Shown here piece by piece: positions 8,150 to 17,158 of a stretch of DNA of 64,000 nt. This DNA comes from Aureispira sp045105775 (lineage in GTDB: Bacteria; Bacteroidota; Bacteroidia; Chitinophagales; Saprospiraceae), in NCBI GenBank assembly GCA_045105775.1, contig JBGCDW010000132.1, forward strand, positions 11,739 to 75,738, written 5' to 3'. How positions within the stretch are numbered: the stretch's first letter is position 1; each line of letters opens with the position of its first letter. The notes under the pieces are model-generated. The model was given only the letters and a program-made list of their open reading frames with translations, searched no databases and was not told the origin of the DNA. The translations under genes and the position numbers were made by a program.

Positions 8150-9668
8150 AACTATAATAACGCGCTCCTTCGCGGTCTACTTCCTCACCAATTTTGTCCA
8201 ATTTGAACTCCCCAGAAGGGGGGGCAACACTTGTAGTCGTTTTTAGACGGTGCAATTGCTCATAAGTGGCATAATCAATGGCCTGACGCTTTGCTAATTT
8301 TTCAGTTATTTTGAAATTTTGTGCTACCTCTTTCCATGTTGGTTGTACTTGTACTTCAAAAACTTTGGACTTGGAACCACTACCATAAGCCAAGCAACCC
8401 ATTTTTTGCCCTGCTAAGTCACTATTGTCTAAATGATCCATTTCCAAGGTACCCATCAAGGCTAGGAAAACAGAGCAAGCATACATATTGCCCACTTTGC
8501 TGGATATGGTCTCTGCTTTTTGTAATTTGACTTGTGTAAACGCGCGGTAAGCAGCAGTTTTGGTAATCCCTCTAAGGAATTGGCCGTGTGCTTTTTCAAA
8601 AGCTGCTTGATTGTCAAAATGCTCTCTTTGTGGAATTTCCAATTCATTGGCGGCAGCAAAAGCATCCCATTCTCCCTTTTCTTGGAGATTGGCCATATAA
8701 AGCTCCGAAGCCATTCTACGACCGTGGGCAGCATAAGGTAGGTGAAATACAAGACGAGCCCATTGATCTAAAATAGGAGTATCTAGTGCAGAAGGATCTT
8801 TTTTTACTTTTTTATCTTTCAAATTGCTCATGGCTTCTTTTACACGACTTTGATAGGTCATATTAGAATAAGGGCCATCAAAAATAGGGGTATCTTTGTG
8901 CAAGTGCAAATAGGAGTCATTGTCATCCAAAATGCCTTTTACTTCTAGGGAAGCTGGAAGTAATTGGAGAATGTCTTCCGCATTTACATTCGTGACACCA
9001 GCAAGGTTTAATACCTCCTGAATAATGCTTTGTTTACTAACCGCTCTTTTGGGTTTGAAAAAGTCGTGTACCCCTTGAGTAGCCACCCCAATGTTATCTT
9101 CAATAAGAAGCAATCTAGGCGCGTGTTTTACAAGCATGGCAATCGCACCAGCACCTTGTGTATATTCGCCTGTAGAGGCCAACTCATACTTAGCAAAGTC
9201 TGAACATACAACAATACCAACACGATCTTCTTGCCCTCTTACCCAATCTATGGTATTGTGCAAGGCATCTACTCCTCCCACACAAGCAAAGGTTAGATCT
9301 ACCGCATCACAATGGCGCAAGCAATCCACCCCATAAGTAGATTTGTATTTACGACGAAGCATTTCTAATACATAGGTAGCCGTAGGTTTGGCTCCGTCCA
9401 AAGCAGATTCCGTACCCAAATAAACGCGTCCGATTGTGTTTGGATCTATTTGGTTCCGTTCAATCAATTCCACCACAGCATTGGCAGCCATAGTAGCAGA
9501 ATCTTCATGCCAATCGGGAATGGCCATTTTTTCAAGTCCTAATCCTTTGTTGAGTTTGGCATAGGGAATACCACGTTCTTCAGCGAGTGTTTGAATAGGT
9601 AGATAAAGGCTTGGGATGTAGAGTGCCATATCATCAATTCCTACTCCTGTTAAATTTGTTTGGTTCAT
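8139..9668 (-). CDS. Hydroxymethylglutaryl-CoA synthase (mevalonate pathway)
   Basis: 509 residues. The thiolase fold carries the HMG-CoA synthase active site: Glu87 in GTESALD and the acyl-accepting Cys129 in DLTFACVGG; a later His lies in HLPYAAHGRR. The enzyme condenses acetoacetyl-CoA with acetyl-CoA to HMG-CoA, the committed carbon for mevalonate-derived isoprenoids. Most Bacteroidota use the MEP pathway; Saprospiria and some relatives use mevalonate, so this gene is informative about taxonomy. The protein is longer than the ~390-residue Gram-positive enzymes, with an insertion of about 100 residues in the second half. It stands alone on the minus strand, and its stop lies in a palindrome. 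Confidence 0.88.
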   Translation of the reverse strand: MNQTNLTGVGIDDMALYIPSLYLPIQTLAEERGIPYAKLNKGLGLEKMAIPDWHEDSATMAANAVVELIERNQIDPNTIGRVYLGTESALDGAKPTATYVLEMLRRKYKSTYGVDCLRHCDAVDLTFACVGGVDALHNTIDWVRGQEDRVGIVVCSDFAKYELASTGEYTQGAGAIAMLVKHAPRLLLIEDNIGVATQGVHDFFKPKRAVSKQSIIQEVLNLAGVTNVNAEDILQLLPASLEVKGILDDNDSYLHLHKDTPIFDGPYSNMTYQSRVKEAMSNLKDKKVKKDPSALDTPILDQWARLVFHLPYAAHGRRMASELYMANLQEKGEWDAFAAANELEIPQREHFDNQAAFEKAHGQFLRGITKTAAYRAFTQVKLQKAETISSKVGNMYACSVFLALMGTLEMDHLDNSDLAGQKMGCLAYGSGSKSKVFEVQVQPTWKEVAQNFKITEKLAKRQAIDYATYEQLHRLKTTTSVAPPSGEFKLDKIGEEVDREGARYYSWAE

Positions 9669-10005
9669 TATAGTTGGAATAATTGAAAGGATTTATAATA
9701 GTATCGCAATAGAAAATCATGTTGTCTGATGTATTGCATTTGCGAGATCATAAACAAAGTGCAATTATTGACAAAATACCATTGCTAATAATAAAGTTGT
9801 TTATCAACTAGTTGGGTATTTTTAAACAACTTCAATTAATAAGCATTATAAAACACCTTCATTTAAAGAAAATCGAAGCACAAGCAAGGTATAAAAAATC
9901 TTACAATAAGGTTTGGTGGATAGGGTACTTACTATATAAAAAATGCTCCATAGTTGATGTTATTGTAGAATAATATATGCAAAAGGATCAACTAGGGTAA
10001 CCAAA
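9669..10005. other. Intergenic region upstream of HMG-CoA synthase
   Basis: 337 bases of AT-rich DNA upstream of the HMG-CoA synthase gene and downstream of the small membrane protein gene, both on the minus strand. It should contain the synthase promoter, but no CAAANNTA element (the reverse of TAnnTTTG) is clear. No gene or repeat was seen. Confidence 0.4.
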
Positions 10006-10380
10006 TCACTTCTTTTTCCTCATCTCCAAAGCAGAGATCAGTAGAGCAGGGAGCATCCAATAGAGGAGCAGTTGCCAATTCCAAAGATGATAATTACTAA
10101 TTACAATAAGAATGATTCCTACCCACAATACACTACTAATAAGCCAAATTCCAACAGACTGCAAGACTGCTTTAGTTAAAGCTTGTTGCAAGTAAATCAA
10201 ATACCACGCAAGGCAGCCGAGTATAACAATAGCAGCAGAGATATTCCACAATAATAGAAAATCGGGATCTTGTACCAGCCATTTTTGACCTAGTAATTGA
10301 CCTATAAAGTATAGGAATGGGTAAGCACTGATATAAGCCCCAATGGCTAAAATTATTAGTATAATTACATTAATAACCAT
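10006..10380 (-). CDS. Small integral membrane protein, function unknown
   Basis: 124 residues with four hydrophobic helices (starting MVINVIILIILAIGAY, then around residues 43-65, 76-97 and 104-117) and a basic C-terminal tail EMRKKK. Nothing identifies a family. The sequence has good hydrophobic periodicity, a clean ATG and no competing frame, so it is likely real. It stands alone between the HMG-CoA synthase and CHAT genes, all in the same direction but with gaps of more than 300 bases on both sides. Confidence 0.65.
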   Translation of the reverse strand: MVINVIILIILAIGAYISAYPFLYFIGQLLGQKWLVQDPDFLLLWNISAAIVILGCLAWYLIYLQQALTKAVLQSVGIWLISSVLWVGIILIVISNYHLWNWQLLLYWMLPALLISALEMRKKK

Positions 10381-10783
10381 CGTTTAATGTTTTCCTTGTT
10401 GTTAAAGTTAATAGTTCATGGGATGACCTTTTGATACACAAAGTAATCTGAATTATATCTTATACTAATCAACCAGTAAAGTGTTAAAAGATCTGGTTAT
10501 CACTATAGTTGAATAGTGATGAAACCTTATTGAATGGGTGGTGGCTTACCTATATACGACTTTTATAAGGTATTGTTAAGATAATACTTCACAGATTTTT
10601 GAGTTTTTCACAAAAAAGATATTTTTTTTTGTTTAAATAATTGACTGCTAGTTGAATGTATATTTTGATGCAATGTTTTTAGGCTGAAAATTTGGGTTTA
10701 AAAAGAAAAAATGAGTTAGTCTTTATAGTAGACTAACTCATTTTTTTACAAATGTTTTGGTAGAGGTATAGAGTCGGCTGTTT
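10381..10783. other. Intergenic region with terminator of the CHAT gene
   Basis: 403 AT-rich bases. The only clear element is the terminator hairpin at 10706-10746. The remainder should contain the promoter of the small membrane protein gene. No coding frame is evident. Confidence 0.5.
10706..10746 (-). terminator. Intrinsic terminator of the TPR-CHAT gene
   Basis: A perfect 17-bp stem, with ATGAGTTAGTCT pairing to AGACTAACTCAT, a 7-base loop and A/T tracts on both sides. It lies 37 bases after the stop of the CHAT gene on the minus strand and could work in both directions. Confidence 0.88.
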
Positions 10784-13564
10784 TTATTTTTTTCTTCTTC
10801 TGTATAAGCCAAATCCTACAAGAAGCACCAATAAGGCAACAATTCCTGTAATAAAATAGTGCATCTGTCTAAAGGTTTTTCCTGATTTGGCCACTAATTC
10901 CATAGGAGCCGTATCCCCCGTTTGCACAAACGCTGCCCAAAAGGCAGGGTGAGAAAAAATATTGTCTTTCTGACTTTCTAAATAATCCAATTTTGCTTTT
11001 TGTAGAGCAACCTCTTTAGATTTAAATGTAGCCAGATTGGTGTAGTAATCCTTCATGATGGTTTGTGTAGACAAATCATTCACTTGCCACAAACTCATGA
11101 GCACGGAGGAGGCACCTGCATAAGCAAACGAATGTGCCAAAGACATCACCCCTTCTCCCTGTTGGAATTTGCCATAACCTGTTTCACAAGCAGATAGCAC
11201 CACTAAATCAGCATTCAAATCCATCTGAGCAATTTCATAGGCGCGCAAAAAGTTGTCCTCCACTTGAGAACTATCCTCTGTGAAAACTAAGCTTGATAGA
11301 ATAGGATAACTAGGATTGAGAATACCATGCATGGCTAAGTGGATAATATTGTATTTCTTAGCTTCTGACTTGAAATTTTCTTCACTGGCTGTAGAACCAT
11401 TAAAAAAGGCACCCCATAGGTACTTTTGCATGAGTGATACCTCTTCCTCGGCACCAGGAAGCGGCGACAAACCTTCTCTAAGGGTGCCTAAATCTCCACC
11501 TCGTTGATGACTGTATGAATCGGGGCCTACTTCGGGGTAACTTGCAGCAAACGCCAATACGCCTTTTTCAGGAGTAACTCGTTTTGTTTTTCTACTAATT
11601 TGATTGAGCAGTATGGTAGCCGAATAACTATAACTAATAGTATTCCTCTTGATTAAATAGGGCAATTCGTACAGAGCTGCTGCTGGATTAGCCTCTTCTG
11701 TCAAGAAGGTCTCAAACGGCAAATGCCCCAATTGTTGATCGGGAACAATAATCAGGTGTTGATTTTTATCGGTACGTTCTACTAGCTCCTGTACAAAGGT
11801 TTGATAAAAATAACGTGCTGCCTTTTCATAAGCAGGTCTAGATTGTTCTTTTTGCTTAACTACAAACTCATAGTCCGTCAGAGCCGTACGCAATTCCTGT
11901 GTTTGTGCGGCAAACTCCTTTGGATCAAATTTCAACTCTATCATATCAATAGAATTTCCAGTCAACAAAAAGGCATAATTGTGTTCCAAACCTAGTGCAT
12001 ATTCTATCAGAGCTTTATCATTGTTGCTTAAGAACGCTTGCACTTCACTCAAAGAGGTTAAATTATTTTCATAACGATACTCATAGTATTCTGGATATTC
12101 TCTCTTAACCTTTGCTTTGAAACGCTCAATTTTTACATTCAATTCATTGATTTCTTGCTGTACTTTTTCGCGTTCGGCTAAGGCAATAGCTTCAATCTTG
12201 GCCTTTTGCAAATACTTGAATTGTTTCACATAAGCCTTATTCGTTGTTACAATATCCTTGGGCAATTCTACCAATTCCTGTTGGTCTTTGGAACGCAAGG
12301 CATTGGTGAGCAAAGTAGACTTGCTACGTTCAGAGTAGAAAAAAGCATCTTCAAGATATTGTTTTTCTTGGGTAGCCTGATATAAGTTGAAAGCATAAAA
12401 CAAACTGCGATCAAAAAGAACAGATGCCCCTAATCGAAAAAGAATAAGTTTGTTGGCTTCTGATAAGTAACTACCCATTAGTTTTTCTCCAAAACGAGTC
12501 ATCGCTTGAACCATTTTATACCCCTCTTTTAAAGCGGAAACATCCTTAAACGTGGCATACTTGATTTTGTACAACTCAATACTGTACATCATTATTCCCG
12601 CTTGTGCACAAACAGCCAAGAACTGGTTTTCATGCATCAATGCTTCTGCTTGTTCAGGTATATTATGGATTTCCTTAAAAGTCAGACTATTGGCGGCAAA
12701 AGCCTGTTGCAAACAAGCTTCGGCATCATCAAAATGGCCCAATTTCATATCAACAACTGCAAATTGTGTCCAAATGCGGGCAGTACCCATTGAGGGCAGC
12801 AGACAGTACTTTGATACTAGAGGCTTATATTTAGCAGCCATTGCCAAGGCTTTCTCAGAAGCACCAGTATTGATATATATATCCGCTAAATTAACAGCTA
12901 CATTAAGGGCCAGACGAGGCATATTTTTAGCCATTGCCAATGCCTCTTCATAATGTGCCAATGCTTTTTTTGTTTGATTCAAGTGTTGGTAACAAGCAGC
13001 TTTGTTATTGATTACCACAATATGTTCAGGACTTTTTTGCATTTTACGCGCTTCAATCACTTTTAAAGCATCGGAAAAAAAACGGAAACTTGTTCCCCAA
13101 TTTTCCAAACGCGAATGGCAGAACCCTGCTTCATTCAAGACCTCTAAGTACAATTGTGAGGTTGTGCCTGTAACTTTTTTGGCGGTGGGTACCGCTTCCT
13201 CAAATAAGCCCGCAGCTTCTTGATAGCGTATTAACAAAACATAAGCACTGGCTAATTCAACTACTGCACGAATATAGCGTTCGTCTTCTCTACCATAGGC
13301 ATCTCTAGTCAGTACGACCACTCGCTCAAAAATATCTTTGGCATAGTCGCGTTGTCCCAATTGCAACAATTGACGAGCATGTTGGCTCAACATAGGGGCA
13401 TCTTCAATGGTCGGAGCCGCATCAAACAACATAGATGCCTTACGCAAACATTGCGGAAGGGATGCTTCGGGTTTGGAAACTGCAGAGGGAAAACGCATCA
13501 TATCCTGTGCACTTGCCCCAATTATTGTACAAATAAAAAAGTAAAAAAGGAATGTGTAACGCAT
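10784..13564 (-). CDS. Membrane-anchored TPR-CHAT domain (caspase-like) protein
   Basis: 926 residues from the ATG at 13564 (MRYTFLFYFFICTIIGASAQ, a signal peptide); an ATG five codons upstream is less likely. TPR-like helical repeats fill about residues 60-430, a coiled-coil stretch about 450-495 follows (KIEAIALAEREKVQQEINEL), then a CHAT domain from about 600 to 885. The CHAT catalytic pair is present: His746 in LAMHG and Cys793 in SACETG. A single C-terminal helix (FITGIVALLVLLVGFGLY) and RRRKK end the chain, so the bulk is probably periplasmic and anchored in the inner membrane. CHAT proteins are caspase/separase-clan proteases; bacterial ones act in signalling or defence, but no partner is visible here. 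It is 362 bases downstream of dnaA. Confidence 0.85.
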   Translation of the reverse strand: MRYTFLFYFFICTIIGASAQDMMRFPSAVSKPEASLPQCLRKASMLFDAAPTIEDAPMLSQHARQLLQLGQRDYAKDIFERVVVLTRDAYGREDERYIRAVVELASAYVLLIRYQEAAGLFEEAVPTAKKVTGTTSQLYLEVLNEAGFCHSRLENWGTSFRFFSDALKVIEARKMQKSPEHIVVINNKAACYQHLNQTKKALAHYEEALAMAKNMPRLALNVAVNLADIYINTGASEKALAMAAKYKPLVSKYCLLPSMGTARIWTQFAVVDMKLGHFDDAEACLQQAFAANSLTFKEIHNIPEQAEALMHENQFLAVCAQAGIMMYSIELYKIKYATFKDVSALKEGYKMVQAMTRFGEKLMGSYLSEANKLILFRLGASVLFDRSLFYAFNLYQATQEKQYLEDAFFYSERSKSTLLTNALRSKDQQELVELPKDIVTTNKAYVKQFKYLQKAKIEAIALAEREKVQQEINELNVKIERFKAKVKREYPEYYEYRYENNLTSLSEVQAFLSNNDKALIEYALGLEHNYAFLLTGNSIDMIELKFDPKEFAAQTQELRTALTDYEFVVKQKEQSRPAYEKAARYFYQTFVQELVERTDKNQHLIIVPDQQLGHLPFETFLTEEANPAAALYELPYLIKRNTISYSYSATILLNQISRKTKRVTPEKGVLAFAASYPEVGPDSYSHQRGGDLGTLREGLSPLPGAEEEVSLMQKYLWGAFFNGSTASEENFKSEAKKYNIIHLAMHGILNPSYPILSSLVFTEDSSQVEDNFLRAYEIAQMDLNADLVVLSACETGYGKFQQGEGVMSLAHSFAYAGASSVLMSLWQVNDLSTQTIMKDYYTNLATFKSKEVALQKAKLDYLESQKDNIFSHPAFWAAFVQTGDTAPMELVAKSGKTFRQMHYFITGIVALLVLLVGFGLYRRRKK

Positions 13565-13926
13565 GAGAATAATAATCAATAGTCTAATAAAAACAAGGAT
13601 GTATTGGTCATAAAAAACAAGGGCAGGATTAGAGTATTTCTTATTGAAATTTGTTGTAAGTAGGCGGTCAAAATAAATGTTACCTAAAAAAATGGAATAT
13701 TTTTATTCAGGTCAAGGCACTCGCGAAGCGATCTGACTTATTTGATACAGTGTATCGAATAATCAGGTAACGGAGTCTTAGCGCGCTAAGACGAGTATTT
13801 TCAACGATGAGCTGGAAGAAAACAACCGTTTTTTGTTAGTAGTAATTTTGAACGACTACTTAACTATAAAAAAGAAAGACCTCTGTTAACCAATAGCACT
13901 TTCTCGTGTAGTAGTAGTTTAGGAAT
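13565..13926. other. Intergenic region between dnaA and the CHAT gene
   Basis: 362 bases downstream of dnaA and upstream of the CHAT gene. The middle holds three adjacent inverted repeats (13721-13792, listed separately). No coding frame, T-rich terminator or DnaA box was found. Confidence 0.5.
13721..13792. repeat. Cluster of three adjacent hairpins
   Basis: Hairpin 1: TCGC-gaa-GCGA (13721-13731). Hairpin 2: CTGA, bulged C, TTATTTGATACA, one-base loop, TGTATCGAATAA, TCAG (13733-13766), nearly perfect over about 16 pairs with one G-T pair. Hairpin 3: the perfect 18-base palindrome GTCTTAGCGCGCTAAGAC (13775-13792). None is followed by a T run. They may be a small dispersed palindromic element, a protein-binding site or mRNA processing structures between dnaA and the CHAT gene. 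Confidence 0.7.
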
Positions 13927-15336
13927 TTAGATGCCTGTAGATTTGAGACGTTTGGCTATATCCGATACTTCTGTCTTGAAACGCGTGTCATTTTCTAGTA
14001 GGTTTTCGATAGAGCGACAAGCATGAATAACTGTACTGTGATCCCGTCCTCCAAAAGCATTGCCAATATGTTTTAAGGACTTATTACTCAATTGCTTGGC
14101 CAAGTACATCGACAATTGTCGAGCACGTACTACAAAACGTTTTCTAGTTTTTTCTTTCAGCTTTTCAACAGGCAAATCGTAGTGTTGTGCCACAATTTTC
14201 TGGATCAATTCTACGGTAATTTCACTAGAAATATTATCCACAAATTTACTGATAACCTCTTTGGCCAAATCCAAATCAATATCGCGCTGGTTGAGTGCCG
14301 CTTGTGCAATAATTGAAATCAATACGCCTTCCATTTCACGTACATTGGTGCGTACATTATACGAGATAAATTCCAAAACATTGGGTGGCAAATCTACTCC
14401 ATCATTATCCATTTTCATTTGGATAATTGCCATTCTTGTTTCTAAGGAAGGGATTTGCAAATCGGCTGAAAGCCCCCATTTGAAACGTGAGATCAAACGC
14501 TCCTCAATCCCTGCCATTTCCTTGGGCGGACGATCCGAAGTTAGGATCAACTGCTTGCCCCCTTGGTGCAAGTGATTAAAAATAGAGAAGAAAATATCTT
14601 GTGTTTTCTGTTTGTTTTCTAAAAACTGAATATCATCTACAATGAGTAAATCTATCATTTGATAGAACTTCACAAAATCACTGATGGCATTGTTTCTTAG
14701 TGCATCAATGAATTGATTGGTAAAGCGTTCGGAAGAAACATACAGTACCACTTTTTCGGGAAAGGTATCGAGCACTTCGTTGCCTATAGCCTGCGCCAAG
14801 TGCGTCTTTCCTAACCCCACATCCCCAAATATCATCAAGGGGTTAAAAGCCGTTTTTCCTGGACGCTTGGCGATAGCTAATCCTGCTGAACGTGCCAAAC
14901 GATTACAATCGCCTTCTATAAAGTGTTCAAACGTGTAATTAGGATTGAGCTGAGAGTCTATTTTTAATTTTTGTATCCCTGGAATAACAAAAGGGTTCTT
15001 AATTTTCCCTCCTTTTAATCCATTTTTGCCCGTTCCCAAATTGTTGGAATCCTTCGTAAAGGAAGGTACTTTAGGCAGTACCGTTTTTTTAGGAATTAAG
15101 TATTCCAATTGAGCATCTGCTCCAATTTCTACTTGGATTGCATTTTTAAGAATAACCACATAGTGTTCTTCTAACCACTCATAAAAAAACTTATTGGGTA
15201 CTTGTATGGTCAACACTGACCCTTCCAAACGCAGGGGTCGAATAGGTTCAAACCAAGTAGTAAAGCTTTGGGGATTTACGTGTTCCTTGATTCTTGCCAG
15301 ACATTGTTGCCAAATTTGTACGTGGTCTACACTCAT
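13927..15336 (-). CDS. dnaA: Chromosomal replication initiator DnaA
   Basis: 469 residues. Domain I is at about 1-80 (WQQCLARIKEHVNPQSFTTW), then a linker. The AAA+ domain carries Walker A GDVGLGKTHL (about 168-177) and Walker B LLIVDDIQFL (about 231-240). The C-terminal DNA-binding helix-turn-helix includes the signature GGRDHSTVIHACRSIENL. DnaA binds DnaA boxes and opens oriC. No cluster of TTATCCACA-type boxes was found around it, so the origin is probably elsewhere, which is common in Bacteroidota. It is transcribed on the minus strand with 347 bases to the metallophosphatase gene upstream. Confidence 0.97.
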   Translation of the reverse strand: MSVDHVQIWQQCLARIKEHVNPQSFTTWFEPIRPLRLEGSVLTIQVPNKFFYEWLEEHYVVILKNAIQVEIGADAQLEYLIPKKTVLPKVPSFTKDSNNLGTGKNGLKGGKIKNPFVIPGIQKLKIDSQLNPNYTFEHFIEGDCNRLARSAGLAIAKRPGKTAFNPLMIFGDVGLGKTHLAQAIGNEVLDTFPEKVVLYVSSERFTNQFIDALRNNAISDFVKFYQMIDLLIVDDIQFLENKQKTQDIFFSIFNHLHQGGKQLILTSDRPPKEMAGIEERLISRFKWGLSADLQIPSLETRMAIIQMKMDNDGVDLPPNVLEFISYNVRTNVREMEGVLISIIAQAALNQRDIDLDLAKEVISKFVDNISSEITVELIQKIVAQHYDLPVEKLKEKTRKRFVVRARQLSMYLAKQLSNKSLKHIGNAFGGRDHSTVIHACRSIENLLENDTRFKTEVSDIAKRLKSTGI

Positions 15337-15683
15337 ACGGGCTATACCTGATAGGATGAAAAAAAGATTAGTGGTTCGTGAGCCTAAAACAGTTCATGCT
15401 CATAAATAACTTCCTTGTATAAATAGCCATTAGGGTAACAGCTACACGAATTTTTTTTATACAATAACAAATAAATAGTACTAATGTACTATAAGTCAAT
15501 ATTGTTGACAATGGAAGTTTGGCTAAGGTCGTTAAAAAAAGTCAAAAAATAAAAAAAACAAGGGTTTGTCCCTGACAAAAATTAATTATTAGTCCATAGA
15601 AAAAAGTCTTTGCTCAACACACTAAAAATGCTCCTTCTTTTTACAATGAAACAGCATACATTTACGTTGATTATACTTTTATT
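15337..15683. other. Intergenic region between metallophosphatase gene and dnaA
   Basis: 347 AT-rich bases. It holds a hairpin with an eight-base T run on the minus strand at 15551-15580, probably the metallophosphatase terminator, and a short palindrome AGTACTAATGTACT. The dnaA promoter must be here but is not obvious. No DnaA boxes were recognised. Confidence 0.5.
15551..15580 (-). terminator. Likely terminator of the metallophosphatase gene
   Basis: On the minus strand a short hairpin (CAGGG-ACAAA-CCCTTG, with an alternative TTTGTC/GACAAA stem) is followed by eight T. It lies about 104 bases after the stop of the upstream gene. Confidence 0.55.
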
Positions 15684-16625
15684 CTAGCCAACCGTCTGAT
15701 TGTTGCACTGCATGGCGCGTTCGCTAAAGTTTTGTTCAAAATAAATATCCAAACGCCCTAAGGTCATACCTGCCCAACCTACTTGTGTCACCCACACCTC
15801 CTCTTGATCTTGATTTTTGATTAGGGCAGGTTCTTCTAAGTAGGTGTGCGTGTGTCCACCAATAATCAAATTGATATTCTTGCTGCGCTCTGCCAATACC
15901 CGATCCGAAACTTTATTACTGCTATACTGATACCCCAAATGAGAAAGACAAATAACATAATGACAGCCTTCATCATGTCGCAACAAAGCAGCATATTGGT
16001 TGGCCTGTACAATGGGATCTAAATAACGCGTATTCTTATACAATTCCTTGACTACCAAACCATCTAACTCTAAGCCCACACCAATTACACCTACCTTGAT
16101 GGCTCCCTTCTGAAAAATCTTATAGGGTTTGACATCGTTGTGCAATACTGTATCCGAAAAATCGTAATTGCAATTAATCAAAGGAAACGTAGCATGAGCG
16201 GCCGTTTGTTGCTTTAAGTTTTCAATTCCTGCATCAAAATCATGGTTGCCAATGGTACCAGCATCGTAGCCCATTTGACTCATAAGTTTGATCTCCAACT
16301 CTCCCTTAAAATAATTAAAGTAAGGCGTACCCTGAAACATGTCGCCCGCATCTAACAACAAAACATTTTTCTCTTCTTGCCTAATTTTATTAATCAAGGC
16401 AGCTCTCTTGGCAATTCCTCCGCGCCCTTCATTGCGCCCTCCATCCATTGGGAACGGCTCAATTCGACTGTGTACATCATTGGTATGCAAAATGGTCAAT
16501 TGGTGCAAGCGACCTTCTTCTGTTGTAAAGGTCTCTGCGGATAAATAGCTAGGCACTAGCGTAGTGCCTCCTGCTACCAGAGCATACTGCCCCAGTCTTC
16601 CCAAAAAAGCGCGACGATTGTACAT
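15684..16625 (-). CDS. Tat-exported metallophosphatase (5'-nucleotidase-type)
   Basis: 313 residues starting MYNRRAFLGRLGQYALVAGG, a twin-arginine signal (NRRAFLG); an upstream ATG at 16673 would bury it, so 16625 is chosen. The calcineurin-like metallophosphoesterase motifs are all present: HTNDVHSRIEP, DAGDMFQGTP, GNHDFD, SHLGYQ and GGHTHTYLEEP. The family hydrolyses nucleotides or UDP-sugars in the periplasm (UshA/5'-nucleotidase). The substrate-binding C-terminal 5'-nucleotidase domain is missing; in Bacteroidota it is often a separate neighbouring gene, but none is seen here. Folded export by Tat fits a metal enzyme loaded in the cytoplasm. Confidence 0.88.
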   Translation of the reverse strand: MYNRRAFLGRLGQYALVAGGTTLVPSYLSAETFTTEEGRLHQLTILHTNDVHSRIEPFPMDGGRNEGRGGIAKRAALINKIRQEEKNVLLLDAGDMFQGTPYFNYFKGELEIKLMSQMGYDAGTIGNHDFDAGIENLKQQTAAHATFPLINCNYDFSDTVLHNDVKPYKIFQKGAIKVGVIGVGLELDGLVVKELYKNTRYLDPIVQANQYAALLRHDEGCHYVICLSHLGYQYSSNKVSDRVLAERSKNINLIIGGHTHTYLEEPALIKNQDQEEVWVTQVGWAGMTLGRLDIYFEQNFSERAMQCNNQTVG

Positions 16626-16660
16626 CCGTGATAATAGTTTGGAGTGTGAATAAAACAAGT

Positions 16661-16696
16661 AAAGGTTAATCAATACACATCATTGATTAACCTTTT
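16661..16696 (-). terminator. Hairpin downstream of rpmE2
   Basis: A 14-bp stem (AAAGGTTAATCAAT with ATTGATTAACCTTT) and a 7-base loop lie 39 bases after the rpmE2 stop on the minus strand. The T run after it is short, so termination may be partial and the metallophosphatase gene may be read through. Confidence 0.6.
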
Positions 16697-16734
16697 GATA
16701 TAAGATACGTAACTATTTCTAAGAAAGAAACCGT

Positions 16735-17010
16735 TTACTGTTCTTCTTGTTTGGCAGTGTATTTATCAAATTTAGCAAATTTCTTGTTAAACTTGTCAAT
16801 ACGTCCAGCAGTATCCACAAACTGCATTTTACCAGTGTAAAAAGGGTGAGAAGCAGAACTAATCTCTACTTTTACCAATGGATACTCTGCTCCTTCTAAT
16901 TCAATAGTTTCACTAGAAGGCGCAGACGACTTCATCAAAAAAGTAGTATCAGTAGAAATATCTCTAAAACAAACCATACGGCTGCTAGTTGGATGAAGGT
17001 CTTTTTTCAT
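16735..17010 (-). CDS. rpmE2: Ribosomal protein L31 type B
   Basis: 91 residues from the ATG at 17010 (MKKDLHPT); the frame is open for 19 codons upstream without a sensible start. Type B features are VCFRDISTDTTFLMKSS and ASHPFYTGKMQFVDTAGRIDKFNKKF. The zinc-binding cysteines of the ordinary (type A) L31 are absent, so the protein does not depend on zinc. It is part of the 50S subunit. A TATCTTCG element on the minus strand at 17077-17084 is a plausible promoter. Confidence 0.92.
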   Translation of the reverse strand: MKKDLHPTSSRMVCFRDISTDTTFLMKSSAPSSETIELEGAEYPLVKVEISSASHPFYTGKMQFVDTAGRIDKFNKKFAKFDKYTAKQEEQ

Positions 17011-17076
17011 GACTGTATTTTTAAAATAATGGTTATTAATAATCTGGGAGGCCATGTGATGGCACAATTGCAGATG

Positions 17077-17084
17077 CGAAGATA
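17077..17084 (-). promoter_or_regulatory. Putative -7 element of rpmE2
   Basis: Read on the minus strand the site is TATCTTCG, one base from TAnnTTTG, and lies 66 bases before the rpmE2 start. The -33 element is not clear. Confidence 0.35.
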
Positions 17085-17158
17085 ATACAATTATTAAGAT
17101 TAATGGTGTTTTGGGTATTTTTTGTTGGAATTTTTATTCGACGCTATTTTGTAAGCGC

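Noticed and set aside
13927..15683. Chromosomal origin next to dnaA
   Set aside because: No cluster of DnaA boxes or AT-rich unwinding repeats recognised in the flanking DNA, although degenerate boxes could escape the eye.
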